64,000 nt of DNA from Laceyella sediminis (GCF_003003125.1 NZ_PVTZ01000004.1:124001-188000); one strand, 5' to 3'. Positions 1 to 8,428 are shown, counted from the first letter of the stretch. Numbers and translations: made by a program. Notes: generated by a model not told the origin, from the letters alone.

Positions 1-22
1 CGCCGCTCAAATAAGTCATCAT
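1..22 (-). CDS. 5' end of a gene running off the window
   Basis: Only the first seven codons are present (two ATG codons in tandem, then Thr-Tyr-Leu-Ser-Gly). A strong Shine-Dalgarno sequence, GGAGGAGGGGG, lies about 7 bases before the ATG at 22, so this is very probably a real start. The product cannot be identified. A GC-rich hairpin at 54-76 (arms GCACCCC/GGGGTGC) sits in its leader and has no U-run. Confidence 0.55.
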
Positions 23-218
23 GTGTCGCCCCCTCCTCCAAACAGATCGAATGGCACCCCTACCGCCCGGGGGTGCTTGCTATGGATCACTGAAATGTAA
101 CCACCACTCTTAGTCTACCTTGGAGCAGGCAGACTTCGCCATGGGGGAATTCCCTGATGGGTGCTCCCCCGTCATGCCTCTTTTCCCATCCAGCGCCCAC
201 TTGTACAGACAACCGGGG

Positions 219-1154
219 TTAACCAATGCTCAACCTTCTCAAGCAAGCCTTTACTTTGCCACCGGCGACAAAATCGAGCGCTTCCTTGACATCCTTTCTC
301 GTTCCCACAATCGAGCCTTTAATTCTGATTCCAAACAACACCTTGTCGAATTGCGGTACTTTCAACTCCTCATGGGGACTCCAAACCAGGGCAACCGTTC
401 CGCCCCGCCGGACGACCAAGTATGATTGTCGGAACGGATTTTTCCTGATATCCAAACAGAGGGATGTATGCACACCTCCGATTTTTTGCATAATCACGGC
501 AACGGGATCCGTATCTTCAGTATCCAAAACCATGTCGGCCCCCGACTTTTTCGCCAACTCTCTGTTTTCTCGCTGTTCATCCACTGCTACTACCCTCAAG
601 CCCATCGCTTTAGCGTACTGCACGGCAAGATGTCCCTGGCCCGCCATTCCAAACACAGCTACCCATTCACCTTGTTTGACGCGGCTTTCTTTTAACGCTT
701 TGTAAATCAAGACGCCCTTGCAAAAAATAGGAGCCGCCTCTTGAAAATGCAGATTTCCAGGAATTTTGACCACATGCGAAGCCGGGAAAACGCCATAATC
801 GACTCCGTCGCCGAACACCTCTTCACTGTCTTCCAACTGATGTTCGCACATCCTTTCCTTTCCGGAGCGGCAATACCCGCATTCGCCGCAAGCAGAATGA
901 AAACAGGGAAGGCCAACACGATCACCCACGGCCAGCGATGAAACCCCTTTGCCGATGCCGCATACGATCCCCATGTATTGTGGCGAAGGGCGATTGGAAG
1001 CCGCTGTGACACAGGCGGTTGAGTGACATCCTATGTGACACCCCCCGCAGCAATCATGCATTCGTATCAATACCTCACCAGATCCAATCAAGGGCGCAGA
1101 CATCTCTTTCAGTTCAAGCTGGTTGAAAAACCGATTCACAACAGCCACTTTCAT
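219..1154 (-). pseudogene. decayed zinc-dependent alcohol dehydrogenase
   Basis: The 311-residue frame aligns by eye with Bacillus/Geobacillus AdhT/AdhP NAD-dependent alcohol dehydrogenases (usually about 340 residues). The structural zinc site is intact (CGECGYC...C near residues 89-103), as are the GEWVAVFG and KGSIVGTRKD segments. However, the GHE catalytic-zinc motif expected near residue 60 is absent. The missing stretch is partly readable in the next frame (RLPIALRHN aligned to the usual KLPLIPGHE), which points to compensating frameshifts. The nucleotide-binding GGLGH motif is altered to AGQGH, and about 30 C-terminal residues are lost after KVKA. The ribosome site (AGGAGGAG) is still good. 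A functional but highly divergent enzyme is possible but unlikely without GHE. Confidence 0.62.
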
Positions 1155-1488
1155 TTTACTCCTCCTACATAACCGATGTTGGTTAAAATCCCCACCGCAA
1201 AGTGATCCGTTGAGTTGGCTTTCTTTATTTATGGGTAATGGCCGATCATGGTCATAGACGAACGGTTGGTTGTGTTAATCTGTATCCGGTCTTCCGGCAA
1301 AGGACGATCCAATGGACTCTCCGCATTCCGGTCGATTGGCATGCCGCATTTGCCAACTCTTCACGTCTATCTTAAAACATCGGGTCGTAATTGTATTTCA
1401 GGGAATTCACTGATCCAGCGTAAAAATCTACCGGACATTTCGGTAGCGATTCCCGGCCGTCATTTTTTATACTTTTTAATTTAATATA
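1155..1488. other. intergenic, no gene seen
   Basis: This stretch lies between the divergent alcohol dehydrogenase remnant and sodA. The frames that cross it have no ribosome site and no recognisable protein. The right end becomes AT-rich and leads into the sodA promoter. Confidence 0.6.
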
Positions 1489-1517
1489 TTGATTAAATAA
1501 GCGAGTTATTGCATAAT
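1489..1517 (+). promoter_or_regulatory. sigma-A-type promoter of sodA
   Basis: TTGATT at 1489-1494 and CATAAT at 1512-1517 are separated by 17 bp, inside an AT-rich tract about 40 bp before the sodA start. Predicted from sequence only. Confidence 0.55.
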
Positions 1518-1558
1518 TAAATTAGAAAGGAATACCGATTACATAGGAGGGTTCTGAA

Positions 1559-2170
1559 ATGGCGAAATTCGAACAGCCCGCATTGCCTTACGCTTTTGAC
1601 GCATTGGAGCCGCACATTGACGCGCAAACCATGGAAATCCACCATGACCGCCATCATGCCACATATGTGAACAACTTGAACGCCGCTCTGGAAGGGGTGG
1701 AAGTGAGCGCTACTTCCGTAGAGGCCTTGATCTCCGACCTGAATGCGCTGCCGGAGAACGTGCGCACCGCTGTTCGTAACAATGGTGGTGGCCACGCCAA
1801 CCACAGCCTGTTCTGGGAAATCTTAAGCCCCAACGGCGGCGGTGAGCCGACTGGTGAAGTGGCTCAAGCAATCGCGGATACCTTTGGCGGCTTCGACAAC
1901 TTCAAGAAACAATTCACCGATGCAGCGGCCAAGCGCTTCGGTAGCGGTTGGGCTTGGTTGGTTGTGAAAGACGGCAAGTTGGCTGTGACCAGCACCCCTA
2001 ACCAAGACAGCCCGCTGATGGAAGGAGCTACACCGATCTTGGGCCTGGACGTATGGGAGCACGCTTACTACCTCAAATACCAAAACAAGCGCCCCGCTTA
2101 CATCGAAGCGTTCTGGAATGTGGTCAATTGGGATGAAGTAAACCGGCGCTATCTTGCCGCGCGCGCATAA
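1559..2170 (+). CDS. sodA: manganese superoxide dismutase SodA
   Basis: Converts superoxide to oxygen and hydrogen peroxide in the cytoplasm. The 203-residue length is standard for Mn/Fe superoxide dismutases. All four metal ligands are visible: His28, His82, Asp164 and His168, the last two in the DVWEHAYY signature. The GGGHANHS segment around residue 77-83 and the C-terminal [11 protein letters not shown] are also family hallmarks and favour the manganese type. The start is set by AGGAGG at 1545-1550, 8 bp ahead of ATG. The gene stands alone between its own promoter and a hairpin at 2196-2234. Confidence 0.97.
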   Translation: MAKFEQPALPYAFDALEPHIDAQTMEIHHDRHHATYVNNLNAALEGVEVSATSVEALISDLNALPENVRTAVRNNGGGHANHSLFWEILSPNGGGEPTGEVAQAIADTFGGFDNFKKQFTDAAAKRFGSGWAWLVVKDGKLAVTSTPNQDSPLMEGATPILGLDVWEHAYYLKYQNKRPAYIEAFWNVVNWDEVNRRYLAARA

Positions 2171-2195
2171 CTTTCATCCTATTACGCCAGCACAG

Positions 2196-2234
2196 AAATG
2201 AACGGCTGAGCCATGTGCGTTCAGTCGTTCATTT
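2196..2234 (+). terminator. hairpin after sodA
   Basis: Arms AAATGAACG-GCTGA and TCAG-T-CGTTCATTT form a stem with one G-U pair, followed by CATTTAAAA. The U-run is poor, so this may be a bidirectional hairpin. A second small hairpin (GCCCT/AGGGC) lies at 2303-2324. Confidence 0.55.
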
Positions 2235-2524
2235 CATTTAAAATCATACTGATTATTACCAAACGAAGCAGACTGACGTTCCCACCTCTGGCAATGAAAT
2301 AAGCCCTCCTGGCAATGGAAGGGCCTAATGCTTTATGTGTATTGGCATCCATTGACTGTGTGCGCTTTTCGACGTAATCATTATGTAACCTTAAGCTTGT
2401 GGCGGTTCGCCATACAGATATTTCATCCCGCTTTCACCTCCGTTTTTTTATTTTCTACAAATTCAGTTATTTAACCTTCTTTGGTTGCAATTTACACCGA
2501 ATAATATTAAAAATATTAATCGTG

Positions 2525-2553
2525 TTGCTTGCGCAAATAGTAAATGCTACAAT
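2525..2553 (+). promoter_or_regulatory. sigma-A-type promoter for the small broken gene
   Basis: TTGCTT at 2525-2530 and TACAAT at 2548-2553 with a 17 bp spacer. It precedes an AAGGAG ribosome site and the ATG at 2585. Confidence 0.5.
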
Positions 2554-2584
2554 ACGGATAAACCAGCGAAAGGAGAGTGCCCAC

Positions 2585-2749
2585 ATGAAAAAGAAATCAC
2601 TGGAGTTTTCGTCCAAAGGGGTTGGGTACTCGACTGCTGTTTTTTACAATCTTTCTAATCACGGGATCAGCCTGTCTAAAAACAAAGCTTGCCAACGACT
2701 CGTCATCCTTTGATCAGAAAGCTTATAAAATGAAGGATGGATCACACGC
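2585..2749 (+). pseudogene. small lipoprotein-like gene with a probable frameshift
   Basis: An ATG at 2585 follows AAAGGAG by 8-10 bp and a good promoter. The open frame gives only 42 residues, starting MKKKSLEFSSKG. Removing one base in the AAAGGGG run near 2617 gives a typical exported-protein profile instead: a lysine-rich start, a hydrophobic segment LLFFTIFLITG and the sequence GSAC, resembling a weak lipobox, then a polar tail that ends near 2749. Either this is a tiny gene, or more likely the N-terminus of a decayed lipoprotein gene. No family is recognised. It is followed by a strong terminator at 2791-2821. Confidence 0.4.
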
Positions 2750-2790
2750 CACGGGTCGTTAGCCCCGTGGTTTCGTATATCGCAATACCA

Positions 2791-2821
2791 ACGCCACAGG
2801 GCCAACCTGTGGCGTTTTTTT
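2791..2821 (+). terminator. strong intrinsic terminator
   Basis: A perfect 10 bp stem (ACGCCACAGG / CCTGTGGCGT) with a 5-base loop is followed by seven T residues. A second hairpin (CCACGGG/CCCGTGG) stands just before it at 2749-2770. Confidence 0.85.
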
Positions 2822-2865
2822 ATCTAGGACGAGTGTTTGGGGCATCAACGAGGAGGTTATGGCAA

Positions 2866-3408
2866 ATGGAATTAAAAGGGAAAGAAATCTTCGTCCGAAT
2901 GCTAGAAGTTGATGACGCTCCGGCTTTGGCGCGTCTTGAAACGGAAAACCGCGATTTTTTTCAAACATACACCCCCTTGCGCGACGAAGCGTTTTACACT
3001 GTGCAAAGGCAACAGGAACTGCTCAAGCAAATGAAGAAAAGAAAAGCTGCCGATCTAGAATACTGGTTTGGGATCTTCCTGTCGAAAAACGGGGAATTGA
3101 TCGGCAAAATCACCCTTTCAGAAGTGATGCGACATAACTTGCAGAGTTGCTGGATCGGGTATTATCTGGATAAACGTCACAACGGCAAAGGCTATATGAC
3201 CGAGGCCGTCCGCCTTGTCGTCTCCTATGCCTTCAACGAACTGAAATTGCACCGGATTGAAGCAGGAGTGATGCCTCATAACCTCGGTTCAATCCAAGTC
3301 TTGAAAAAAGTGGGATTCCACACCGAAGGTATCAATAAAAAAAATGTGCGGATTAACGGAAAATGGGAAGATCATGTGCATCTCGCCATCATCAACGAAG
3401 AAGATTGA
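2866..3408 (+). CDS. GNAT family N-acetyltransferase, RimJ-like
   Basis: This 180-residue protein is a RimJ/RimL-type acetyltransferase that transfers acetyl from acetyl-CoA to a protein N-terminus or small amine; the substrate is not known. The acetyl-CoA-binding region is visible as HNGKGYMTEA with the following AVRLVV helix, then ELKLHRIEAGV and the N-x-S-x-x-V-L-K-K-V-GF motif typical of the RimJ group. The start is ATG 2866, since AGGAGG at 2851-2856 is 9 bp upstream; the open frame extends further upstream through the terminator and is not coding there. Single-gene unit. Confidence 0.85.
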   Translation: MELKGKEIFVRMLEVDDAPALARLETENRDFFQTYTPLRDEAFYTVQRQQELLKQMKKRKAADLEYWFGIFLSKNGELIGKITLSEVMRHNLQSCWIGYYLDKRHNGKGYMTEAVRLVVSYAFNELKLHRIEAGVMPHNLGSIQVLKKVGFHTEGINKKNVRINGKWEDHVHLAIINEED

Positions 3409-3420
3409 GGAAAACAACAA

Positions 3421-3457
3421 AAAATGACTTGAGTGGCATAGCGCCTCAAGTCATTTT
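3421..3457. terminator. bidirectional terminator
   Basis: Perfect 13 bp arms AAAATGACTTGAG / CTCAAGTCATTTT with A- and T-rich flanks. It serves the GNAT gene on the plus strand and the converging arylamine N-acetyltransferase gene on the minus strand. Confidence 0.8.
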
Positions 3458-3514
3458 CCCTTCTGCCCAGTTTGCTGACACCCGCAGCAACCGGCCTTCC
3501 TGCGCATCGGCGAC

Positions 3515-4297
3515 CTAGCTGATACCAAAGTGCCGTTTGGCCAATTCATTGAAAGTTTCCTGATCAATCTCTTCTTTCGTCGCCTGTCCGTCAACCCACC
3601 ACGTGAAGGAACCTTCTGTTAACGTCAACCTTCCCCCTTCCGTCAATCGGGTGATTAACGGCTTTTTGTTAAAGGGTGATTTTTCGTGTTCGGCGATGAT
3701 GGTTTGGATCTCTTCCAATTCTGTAGCCTTTTGCACCGGGTGTTTGGAATCAAACGCATAACCGATCCGCCAATCCTTGTCGGTATGCTTTATTTTTATT
3801 TTCAAAACATGATCACCGTATTCGGTATCCATTTGTTCCACCCGAAACTCCCCATTCGGCGATGTGACGGCCTCACCGCTCATCGGTACGGGGCGTAAGG
3901 GCAAATTCCCCCCGAACCCGGTGTCCACTAGATAGGTTTTTCCTTCATGTGTCAATAAGATGACAGCATGTGTTCTCCCCACTTCCTCAAAGTCTTGATT
4001 TTCGGCGTTGTACACCGCCCCCTTGACCATGATCGCATTAAACCCATGCTCCAACAAGAAATAGTAAAAAAGCGTGTTTAATTCATAACACAGGCCGCCT
4101 TCATTTCTCACCAACACTTTGTCGATCAGATTCTCTTTGGTGATAGCCTTCCTTTCCTTGCGGATGACGCACAAATTTTCGAACGGGATGGTCGTCGCTG
4201 TCTTTTCTAATATTCGCCCCAAGGCTTCAAATGTGACTTTTTCATCGACGGGAAACCCAATTCGCTTGCAAAACAATGCATGCATTTTCAACGTCAT
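3515..4297 (-). CDS. arylamine N-acetyltransferase
   Basis: Transfers acetyl from acetyl-CoA to aromatic amines and hydrazines through a cysteine thioester. The 260-residue length fits bacterial NAT enzymes. The catalytic triad is readable: Cys70 in GGLCYELN, His110 in GRTHAVIL and Asp125 in LVDTGFGG. The N-terminal IPFENL segment is also typical. The start is set by TAGGAG about 8 bp before the ATG at 4297. It converges with the GNAT gene and shares its terminator. In Bacillus such genes are usually monocistronic and act in detoxification; the natural substrate here is unknown. Confidence 0.93.
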   Translation of the reverse strand: MTLKMHALFCKRIGFPVDEKVTFEALGRILEKTATTIPFENLCVIRKERKAITKENLIDKVLVRNEGGLCYELNTLFYYFLLEHGFNAIMVKGAVYNAENQDFEEVGRTHAVILLTHEGKTYLVDTGFGGNLPLRPVPMSGEAVTSPNGEFRVEQMDTEYGDHVLKIKIKHTDKDWRIGYAFDSKHPVQKATELEEIQTIIAEHEKSPFNKKPLITRLTEGGRLTLTEGSFTWWVDGQATKEEIDQETFNELAKRHFGIS

Positions 4298-4617
4298 AAA
4301 TAACCACTCCTAATATTGCGTATTTTTCTACATTCTATAAATACCCCAGCCACCTCTTTTTCAATCCTTGGAAATTACGAAACAAAAAGCCAAATTCGTC
4401 GTAGTTCCTTTTTAAGCAACGGCGGACCCGGAGTTTATGTTGTTCATACAAGTCACGCAAGCGCGATTTTGAACGAAAGTCCAAATCATTGGTCAACATA
4501 AAACCTTCTTTTCGGTATAACAGCCATTCGCCATGCTCATTAGCACTACCATGTTTTTTTCATGCGCGTTAACCCCTTTTCAAAAAGACATCAAAGGGGT
4601 TAACGCATCGCTCGTGA
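4298..4617. other. intergenic between nat and ku, hairpin near ku end
   Basis: No intact gene. On the minus strand a reading frame beginning at ATG 4500 (after AAGAAGGT) reads 21 codons, and a second frame, shifted by one base, continues with basic and aromatic residues to 4335. This could be a frameshifted small gene or chance. A long inverted repeat (GCGTTAACCCCTTT at 4566-4579 with its complement at 4593-4606) follows the ku stop and probably ends ku transcription, although no U-run follows it on the minus strand. Confidence 0.45.
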
Positions 4618-5505
4618 TTACACCTTCCGTCTCCGGCGCGGTGTCGGGGTCGCCGCCGGACCGGTTTCAGTTCCAGCCGCCCTTCGCGCCTCCGTCCCCA
4701 TCCCCGTATCTGTCATTGTCGGTGCTACTTTGGACGCATTCAAGCTACGTTGCAACGCTTCCATCAAATCGACCACATTGTCTGTTCGCGGCGCAGCATC
4801 TGGCTCTTCAATTTCCTTGTTTTGAATTTTGGCTTGAATCAACTCTTTGAGTGCTTCTTCGTAGTTGCTCTTATAGTCGTCACCAAAATTCTTGCTGATT
4901 TCCTCTATCAATTTGGTGGCCATTTCCAATTCCGCTTCACTTACCTCTGTTGCCGCAATCCCCTCAATTCCGGGCAAGCCTTCAACCGCTCTCACTTCAG
5001 CCGGATAATGAATGATGTTCAGCAAGAGGCAATCTTTGTGAACCCGAATGACCGCCAGATGCTCACTGGTGCGAAACGCAACTTTGGCGACTGCCACCTT
5101 CCCTGTCCGGTTCATCGCTTCATGCAACAGCTTGTACGGCTTCCCTCCATATCCCCCAGGCCCCAGATAGTATGATTTCTCATAGTAAACCGGATCAATG
5201 CTATCTTTGTCTGTGAAATGAAGAATCTCAATCGTGCGCAAGGTGGGCAAAGGCAATTCGTTGATGTCGTCATCAGTGATAATGACATAGTTGCCTGGAG
5301 CGTATTCATAACCGCGAATCACCTCTTTGGCTCCCACTTCACGGTCACAGACCGGGCACCATTTTTTGTATTGAATCGGGTGCTTACACTTTTCATGCAA
5401 ACTGCGGAAGCTGGTCTTGTGGTCTTCGGTTGCCTTGTACAGGCTGACGGGGATATTGACCAACCCAAAACTGATACTCCCTTTCCACATGGATCGCATG
5501 GACAT
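4618..5505 (-). CDS. ku: Ku protein, non-homologous end joining
   Basis: Bacterial Ku binds double-strand DNA ends as a homodimer and recruits ligase LigD; in spore formers it protects spore DNA. The N-terminal WKGSISFGLVNIPVSLY, the central LHEKC...YKKWCPVC and the EHLAVIRVH segments are diagnostic. A basic C-terminal tail (PRRRRKV) of variable length ends the protein. The start is ATG 5505, or ATG 5499 two codons later; AAAGGG lies 3 or 9 bp before them, so 5499 is the better spaced choice. LigD, often adjacent to ku, is not in this window. Confidence 0.95.
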   Translation of the reverse strand: MSMRSMWKGSISFGLVNIPVSLYKATEDHKTSFRSLHEKCKHPIQYKKWCPVCDREVGAKEVIRGYEYAPGNYVIITDDDINELPLPTLRTIEILHFTDKDSIDPVYYEKSYYLGPGGYGGKPYKLLHEAMNRTGKVAVAKVAFRTSEHLAVIRVHKDCLLLNIIHYPAEVRAVEGLPGIEGIAATEVSEAELEMATKLIEEISKNFGDDYKSNYEEALKELIQAKIQNKEIEEPDAAPRTDNVVDLMEALQRSLNASKVAPTMTDTGMGTEARRAAGTETGPAATPTPRRRRKV

Positions 5506-5611
5506 CCACCCTTTCGCTCTTTTCACTTATGTTCTCCAACCTCTTCCTGAATCACTCAGCGCCCCAACGCATAAAGGCTTTTTCGCCAGGCCACCCTATA
5601 TCCAAATTGAG

Positions 5612-6190
5612 ATGCGGACGGTGTGGAAGGTGTTGGACAGATTAGCGGAAATCAAAGTCAAAGCCGAAGGAACGATTTTTGAGGAGTTTGTGTCTTCGCA
5701 AGTGGAGAACTACAAGCGACAAAAACAAAAAGAACTAAAAAAAGCGAACATCAACAACAAATGGATTGACCATGCCGACGCGCTTTTCAACTTATTCGCC
5801 CAAATCAGCGAAGAGGTTAAACCACAAATCGAACCGTTTGTCGCGCGTGTCGAGTTTGTAGACAATAGGGAAAGCGACGGCGCCGTCATGCTTACCGTAG
5901 CCAATTTCAAAGATGAAACATTCTCTTTGCGATGCGCTGACCTGCATACAATGGAAGATTACGCGAAGTTGGAAGACGATGCATTCGTGGAAACATTGGA
6001 CGAAGCGCAAGAAGAGGGAGGGGTTCAGTTCTTTTTTGACCCGGACGAATTAGTTGAGACGGTTGCGCATTCCCGTATTTTCAAGGAGGATGATCCCTTT
6101 GCCGCCCTCAAGCAGGTAATCGAACCCCATCTAGTGGAACTGCTCAAACGGACATTCGATATCGCCGCTCTCTTGGAAAAGAAAACCTGA
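5612..6190 (+). CDS. unknown acidic protein, divergent from ku
   Basis: Not recognised. The frame from ATG 5612 gives 192 residues. It is strongly charged, with a lysine-rich stretch near residues 35-50 (YKRQKQKELKKANINNKW), many Asp/Glu residues in the second half, and no membrane segment or signal peptide. The open frame continues upstream into the ku start region, but no ribosome site is visible before 5612 or at earlier ATGs. The start is therefore uncertain, and the gene could be 5'-truncated. The C-terminal half has steady amphipathic helical character. Confidence 0.5.
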   Translation: MRTVWKVLDRLAEIKVKAEGTIFEEFVSSQVENYKRQKQKELKKANINNKWIDHADALFNLFAQISEEVKPQIEPFVARVEFVDNRESDGAVMLTVANFKDETFSLRCADLHTMEDYAKLEDDAFVETLDEAQEEGGVQFFFDPDELVETVAHSRIFKEDDPFAALKQVIEPHLVELLKRTFDIAALLEKKT

Positions 6191-6227
6191 GATAACCAGC
6201 TTACCCGCCATTTACATAACCAAAAAA

Positions 6228-6249
6228 AACATGGGGTTTACCCATGTTT
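6228..6249 (-). terminator. terminator after amtB
   Basis: Arms AAACATGGG / CCCATGTTT with a 4-6 base loop. On the minus strand the stem is followed by a run of Ts (A-run at 6222-6229 on the plus strand). It overlaps the end of amtB and also faces the unknown gene on the other strand. Confidence 0.75.
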
Positions 6250-6250
6250 A

Positions 6251-7528
6251 TTACATCACCCGCCGTATCTCTTCCTCATGTCTCATGAACATCACATGTT
6301 CAGGATAGCTGTAACTACCATGTTCACTGATATCCAACCCCTTCAGTTCATCTTCCTTCGACACGCGGAGCCCCATGGTTTTATCCAATATCCAAAGTGC
6401 AATAAAAGTAACCAAGGCAACATATAAAGCCGCCACGACCACGCCAACCAATTGCACACCCAATTGACTGAATCCACCGCCATAGAACAATCCCGCTTTG
6501 CCGATCCCCACTTTCTCCACCAAACGCGGCGAAGCGAATAACCCCGTGGACAGACTGCCCCAAATTCCAGCAATGCCATGGACGGAGAAAGCAAACACAG
6601 GATCATCAACGCCTTTTTTGTCGAAATAGACAGCAGTGTATGTGGTCAGGGAACCAGCCACCAATCCGATTACCACCGCCGCCCAAGCCTCCACGAACGC
6701 ACACGCGGCAGTGATCGCAACCAAAGCGGCCAGCACTCCGTTTAAGATAGCTGGAATTTCCGCTTTTCCCGTCAACAGGAGCGAGGTGCAATAGGCCGCC
6801 AAAACCCCTGCCGCCGCGGCCAACACCGTAGTCAGCGCCACATAACCATAAAATCCGTCTTGCGCGCTAAGCGTGCTTCCTGGATTAAAACCGAACCAAC
6901 CCAGCCAAATGATCAGCACGCCCAATACAGAATAAACTTGGTTGTGTCCTGGAATCACATTGGATGAACCGTCGCGGTTGTATTTGCCTAAACGCGGTTT
7001 CAACATCAGTGTGGCGACCAGCGCCGCGACGCCCCCTTGCAAATGAACGACCGTTGATCCAGCGAAATCTTGTTTACCCAAGCTGTGCAACCAGCCTTCC
7101 GCGCCCCAAATCCAGTGCCCGACCACCGGGTAAATGGCCACGGTATAGATGAAGGCAAAAATCAAATACACACTTAATTTGGCTCGTTCAGCAAAGCCAC
7201 CCCAAGCGATGGCCAAGGAAACCGCCGCAAAGGAAAGCTGAAACAGAAACGAAAGTTCATTTGGTATAGCGTCTTTCTCCTCCGGCAGATCAAGAAACCA
7301 GCCCGTTTGACCAATCCATGACCCCTCACCAAAAGTCAGCCCATAACCTACAGCCCAGAAAGTCAACGCGGCTACTGAAAACCCGAGCAATTGTTTGCCG
7401 GCAATGTGACCCGCATTTTTCATCCGTGTGGCCCCGGCTTCCAACAAAACAAACCCCGCTTGCATAAATAAGACGAGAATGGCAGACAACATCACCCAAA
7501 CGCCATCTACTGCCAACATGCCTGACAT
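6251..7528 (-). CDS. amtB: ammonium transporter AmtB/NrgA
   Basis: Integral membrane channel for ammonium uptake under nitrogen limitation; 425 residues with about 11 hydrophobic segments. Family signatures include the N-terminal FMQAGFVLLEAGATRMKN, HLQGGVAALVA, the WLGWFGFNPGS motif and the VHGIAGIWGSL histidine motif. The start is ATG 7528, preceded by GAAGGGGCG at 7 bp, rather than the earlier ATG in frame at 7546. No glnK/nrgB gene follows, unlike the nrgAB operon of B. subtilis. A perfect GlnR/TnrA box is 80 bp upstream. Confidence 0.96.
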   Translation of the reverse strand: MSGMLAVDGVWVMLSAILVLFMQAGFVLLEAGATRMKNAGHIAGKQLLGFSVAALTFWAVGYGLTFGEGSWIGQTGWFLDLPEEKDAIPNELSFLFQLSFAAVSLAIAWGGFAERAKLSVYLIFAFIYTVAIYPVVGHWIWGAEGWLHSLGKQDFAGSTVVHLQGGVAALVATLMLKPRLGKYNRDGSSNVIPGHNQVYSVLGVLIIWLGWFGFNPGSTLSAQDGFYGYVALTTVLAAAAGVLAAYCTSLLLTGKAEIPAILNGVLAALVAITAACAFVEAWAAVVIGLVAGSLTTYTAVYFDKKGVDDPVFAFSVHGIAGIWGSLSTGLFASPRLVEKVGIGKAGLFYGGGFSQLGVQLVGVVVAALYVALVTFIALWILDKTMGLRVSKEDELKGLDISEHGSYSYPEHVMFMRHEEEIRRVM

Positions 7529-7572
7529 ATTCGCACGCCCCTTCATGTCATGTTAATTAACACCTTAAGGGC

Positions 7573-7579
7573 ATATTAA
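7573..7579 (-). promoter_or_regulatory. probable -10 region of amtB promoter
   Basis: TTAATAT on the minus strand would place the transcription start near 7566, which is about 50 bp downstream of the centre of the GlnR/TnrA box, the geometry known for TnrA-activated promoters. No good -35 is present, as expected for an activated promoter. Confidence 0.4.
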
Positions 7580-7607
7580 CATGTAAAGTATCTCCTAACC
7601 ATATTTA

Positions 7608-7624
7608 TGTCAGATAATATGACA
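7608..7624 (-). promoter_or_regulatory. GlnR/TnrA box upstream of amtB
   Basis: The 17 bp sequence TGTCAGATAATATGACA fits the TnrA/GlnR consensus TGTNANAWWWTMTNACA at every position. A shorter palindrome, TGTTAATTAACA, lies at 7551-7562, between promoter and start codon. Together they suggest activation or repression of amtB by nitrogen regulators. Confidence 0.85.
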
Positions 7625-7644
7625 TATAAATCAAGCAGAAAATA

Positions 7645-7674
7645 AAAAACCAGCCTTGCCGATCACTTTCGGCA
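7645..7674 (-). terminator. terminator after dnaD
   Basis: Stem TGCCGA/TCGGCA (7657-7662 and 7669-7674), extended by weaker pairs. On the minus strand it is followed by GGCTGG and a T-rich run of TTTTTTATTTT. Confidence 0.65.
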
Positions 7675-7696
7675 TGCCGGTCAGTTTCTTCATCAT

Positions 7697-8428
7697 TTAC
7701 TGTTCTTGGTTCACCCAGTTATAAAATGAAAAGCCATTGGGCCGCGTAGAAGCTCTCTCTTGCACGTTGGTTTGGTACAGCATCCCTTTTTGTCTGAATT
7801 TACGGGAATATTCCACAGCATCTTCTGCTGTGCGGACTTGGTTGCGCTGCCACTCAAACAAAATCCGGTCAATATAGCGGAAATTCAATTTGCCGCAAAA
7901 CACGGCTTCGCGCAACGCGGCTTCAATCAGTTCTTCCCGGTGTCCATCTTCACTCAGCCACCGCGCCAACATTTGGCACTCCATGGGAGACAAGGCTCTG
8001 CCAAATTCTTGTTCAAACAAACGGAAAATAAATTGATAGGATTCCTCGCTAGTTGAAGTGTCTTCCTCTTCCTTGGCGATATAGGAAGAGACTAGTTGCT
8101 GATACAGCGGCGTCAATGAAAACCGTTCGCTGCGCAACCCGTATTCATTCACTTCATCATCAATATGCAAAAAGCCGCCCCGCACTAACTGCTCAATCAA
8201 GCTGACGATCTGTTCTTTTGTCATGTTCATGCGTTCAGACAATTCGCTTGCCGTCGGAAACGCCTTATGTTCTTTTTGCTGATAGAGCATGATATGGATC
8301 ATCAGCATCACTTGCGGCTCTGTCAAACCTACCCGCTTATATTCCGTCAACAACAGCACAGGCAGAGAAAGCGAACCTTGTTCAAGGAGATGAACGAGAG
8401 CGGTCTGCACTGATCCTTTTCGATCCAT
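7697..8428 (-). CDS. dnaD: DnaD replication initiation protein
   Basis: DnaD acts with DnaB and DnaI to load the replicative helicase at oriC and at restarted forks. This 243-residue protein has the N-terminal winged-helix region (about residues 10-110, including LTEPQVMLMIHI and the helix-turn-helix FPTASELSERMNMTKEQ) and the C-terminal DnaB_2/DnaD domain (about 125-200), ending in the conserved FYNWVNQ. The start is ATG 8428, with GAGGTGG 6 bp upstream; an ATG at 8434 is too close to the ribosome site. The gene follows asnS as in B. subtilis, but nth, which normally comes third, is not there. Confidence 0.92.
   Translation of the reverse strand: MDRKGSVQTALVHLLEQGSLSLPVLLLTEYKRVGLTEPQVMLMIHIMLYQQKEHKAFPTASELSERMNMTKEQIVSLIEQLVRGGFLHIDDEVNEYGLRSERFSLTPLYQQLVSSYIAKEEEDTSTSEESYQFIFRLFEQEFGRALSPMECQMLARWLSEDGHREELIEAALREAVFCGKLNFRYIDRILFEWQRNQVRTAEDAVEYSRKFRQKGMLYQTNVQERASTRPNGFSFYNWVNQEQ

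Noticed and set aside
1248-1484. 78-codon frame upstream of sodA
   Set aside because: No ribosome site and no recognisable protein; composition is that of non-coding DNA.
4335-4500. Small minus-strand gene between nat and ku
   Set aside because: It needs a one-base frameshift after 21 codons and neither half is recognised; noted only in the intergenic entry.
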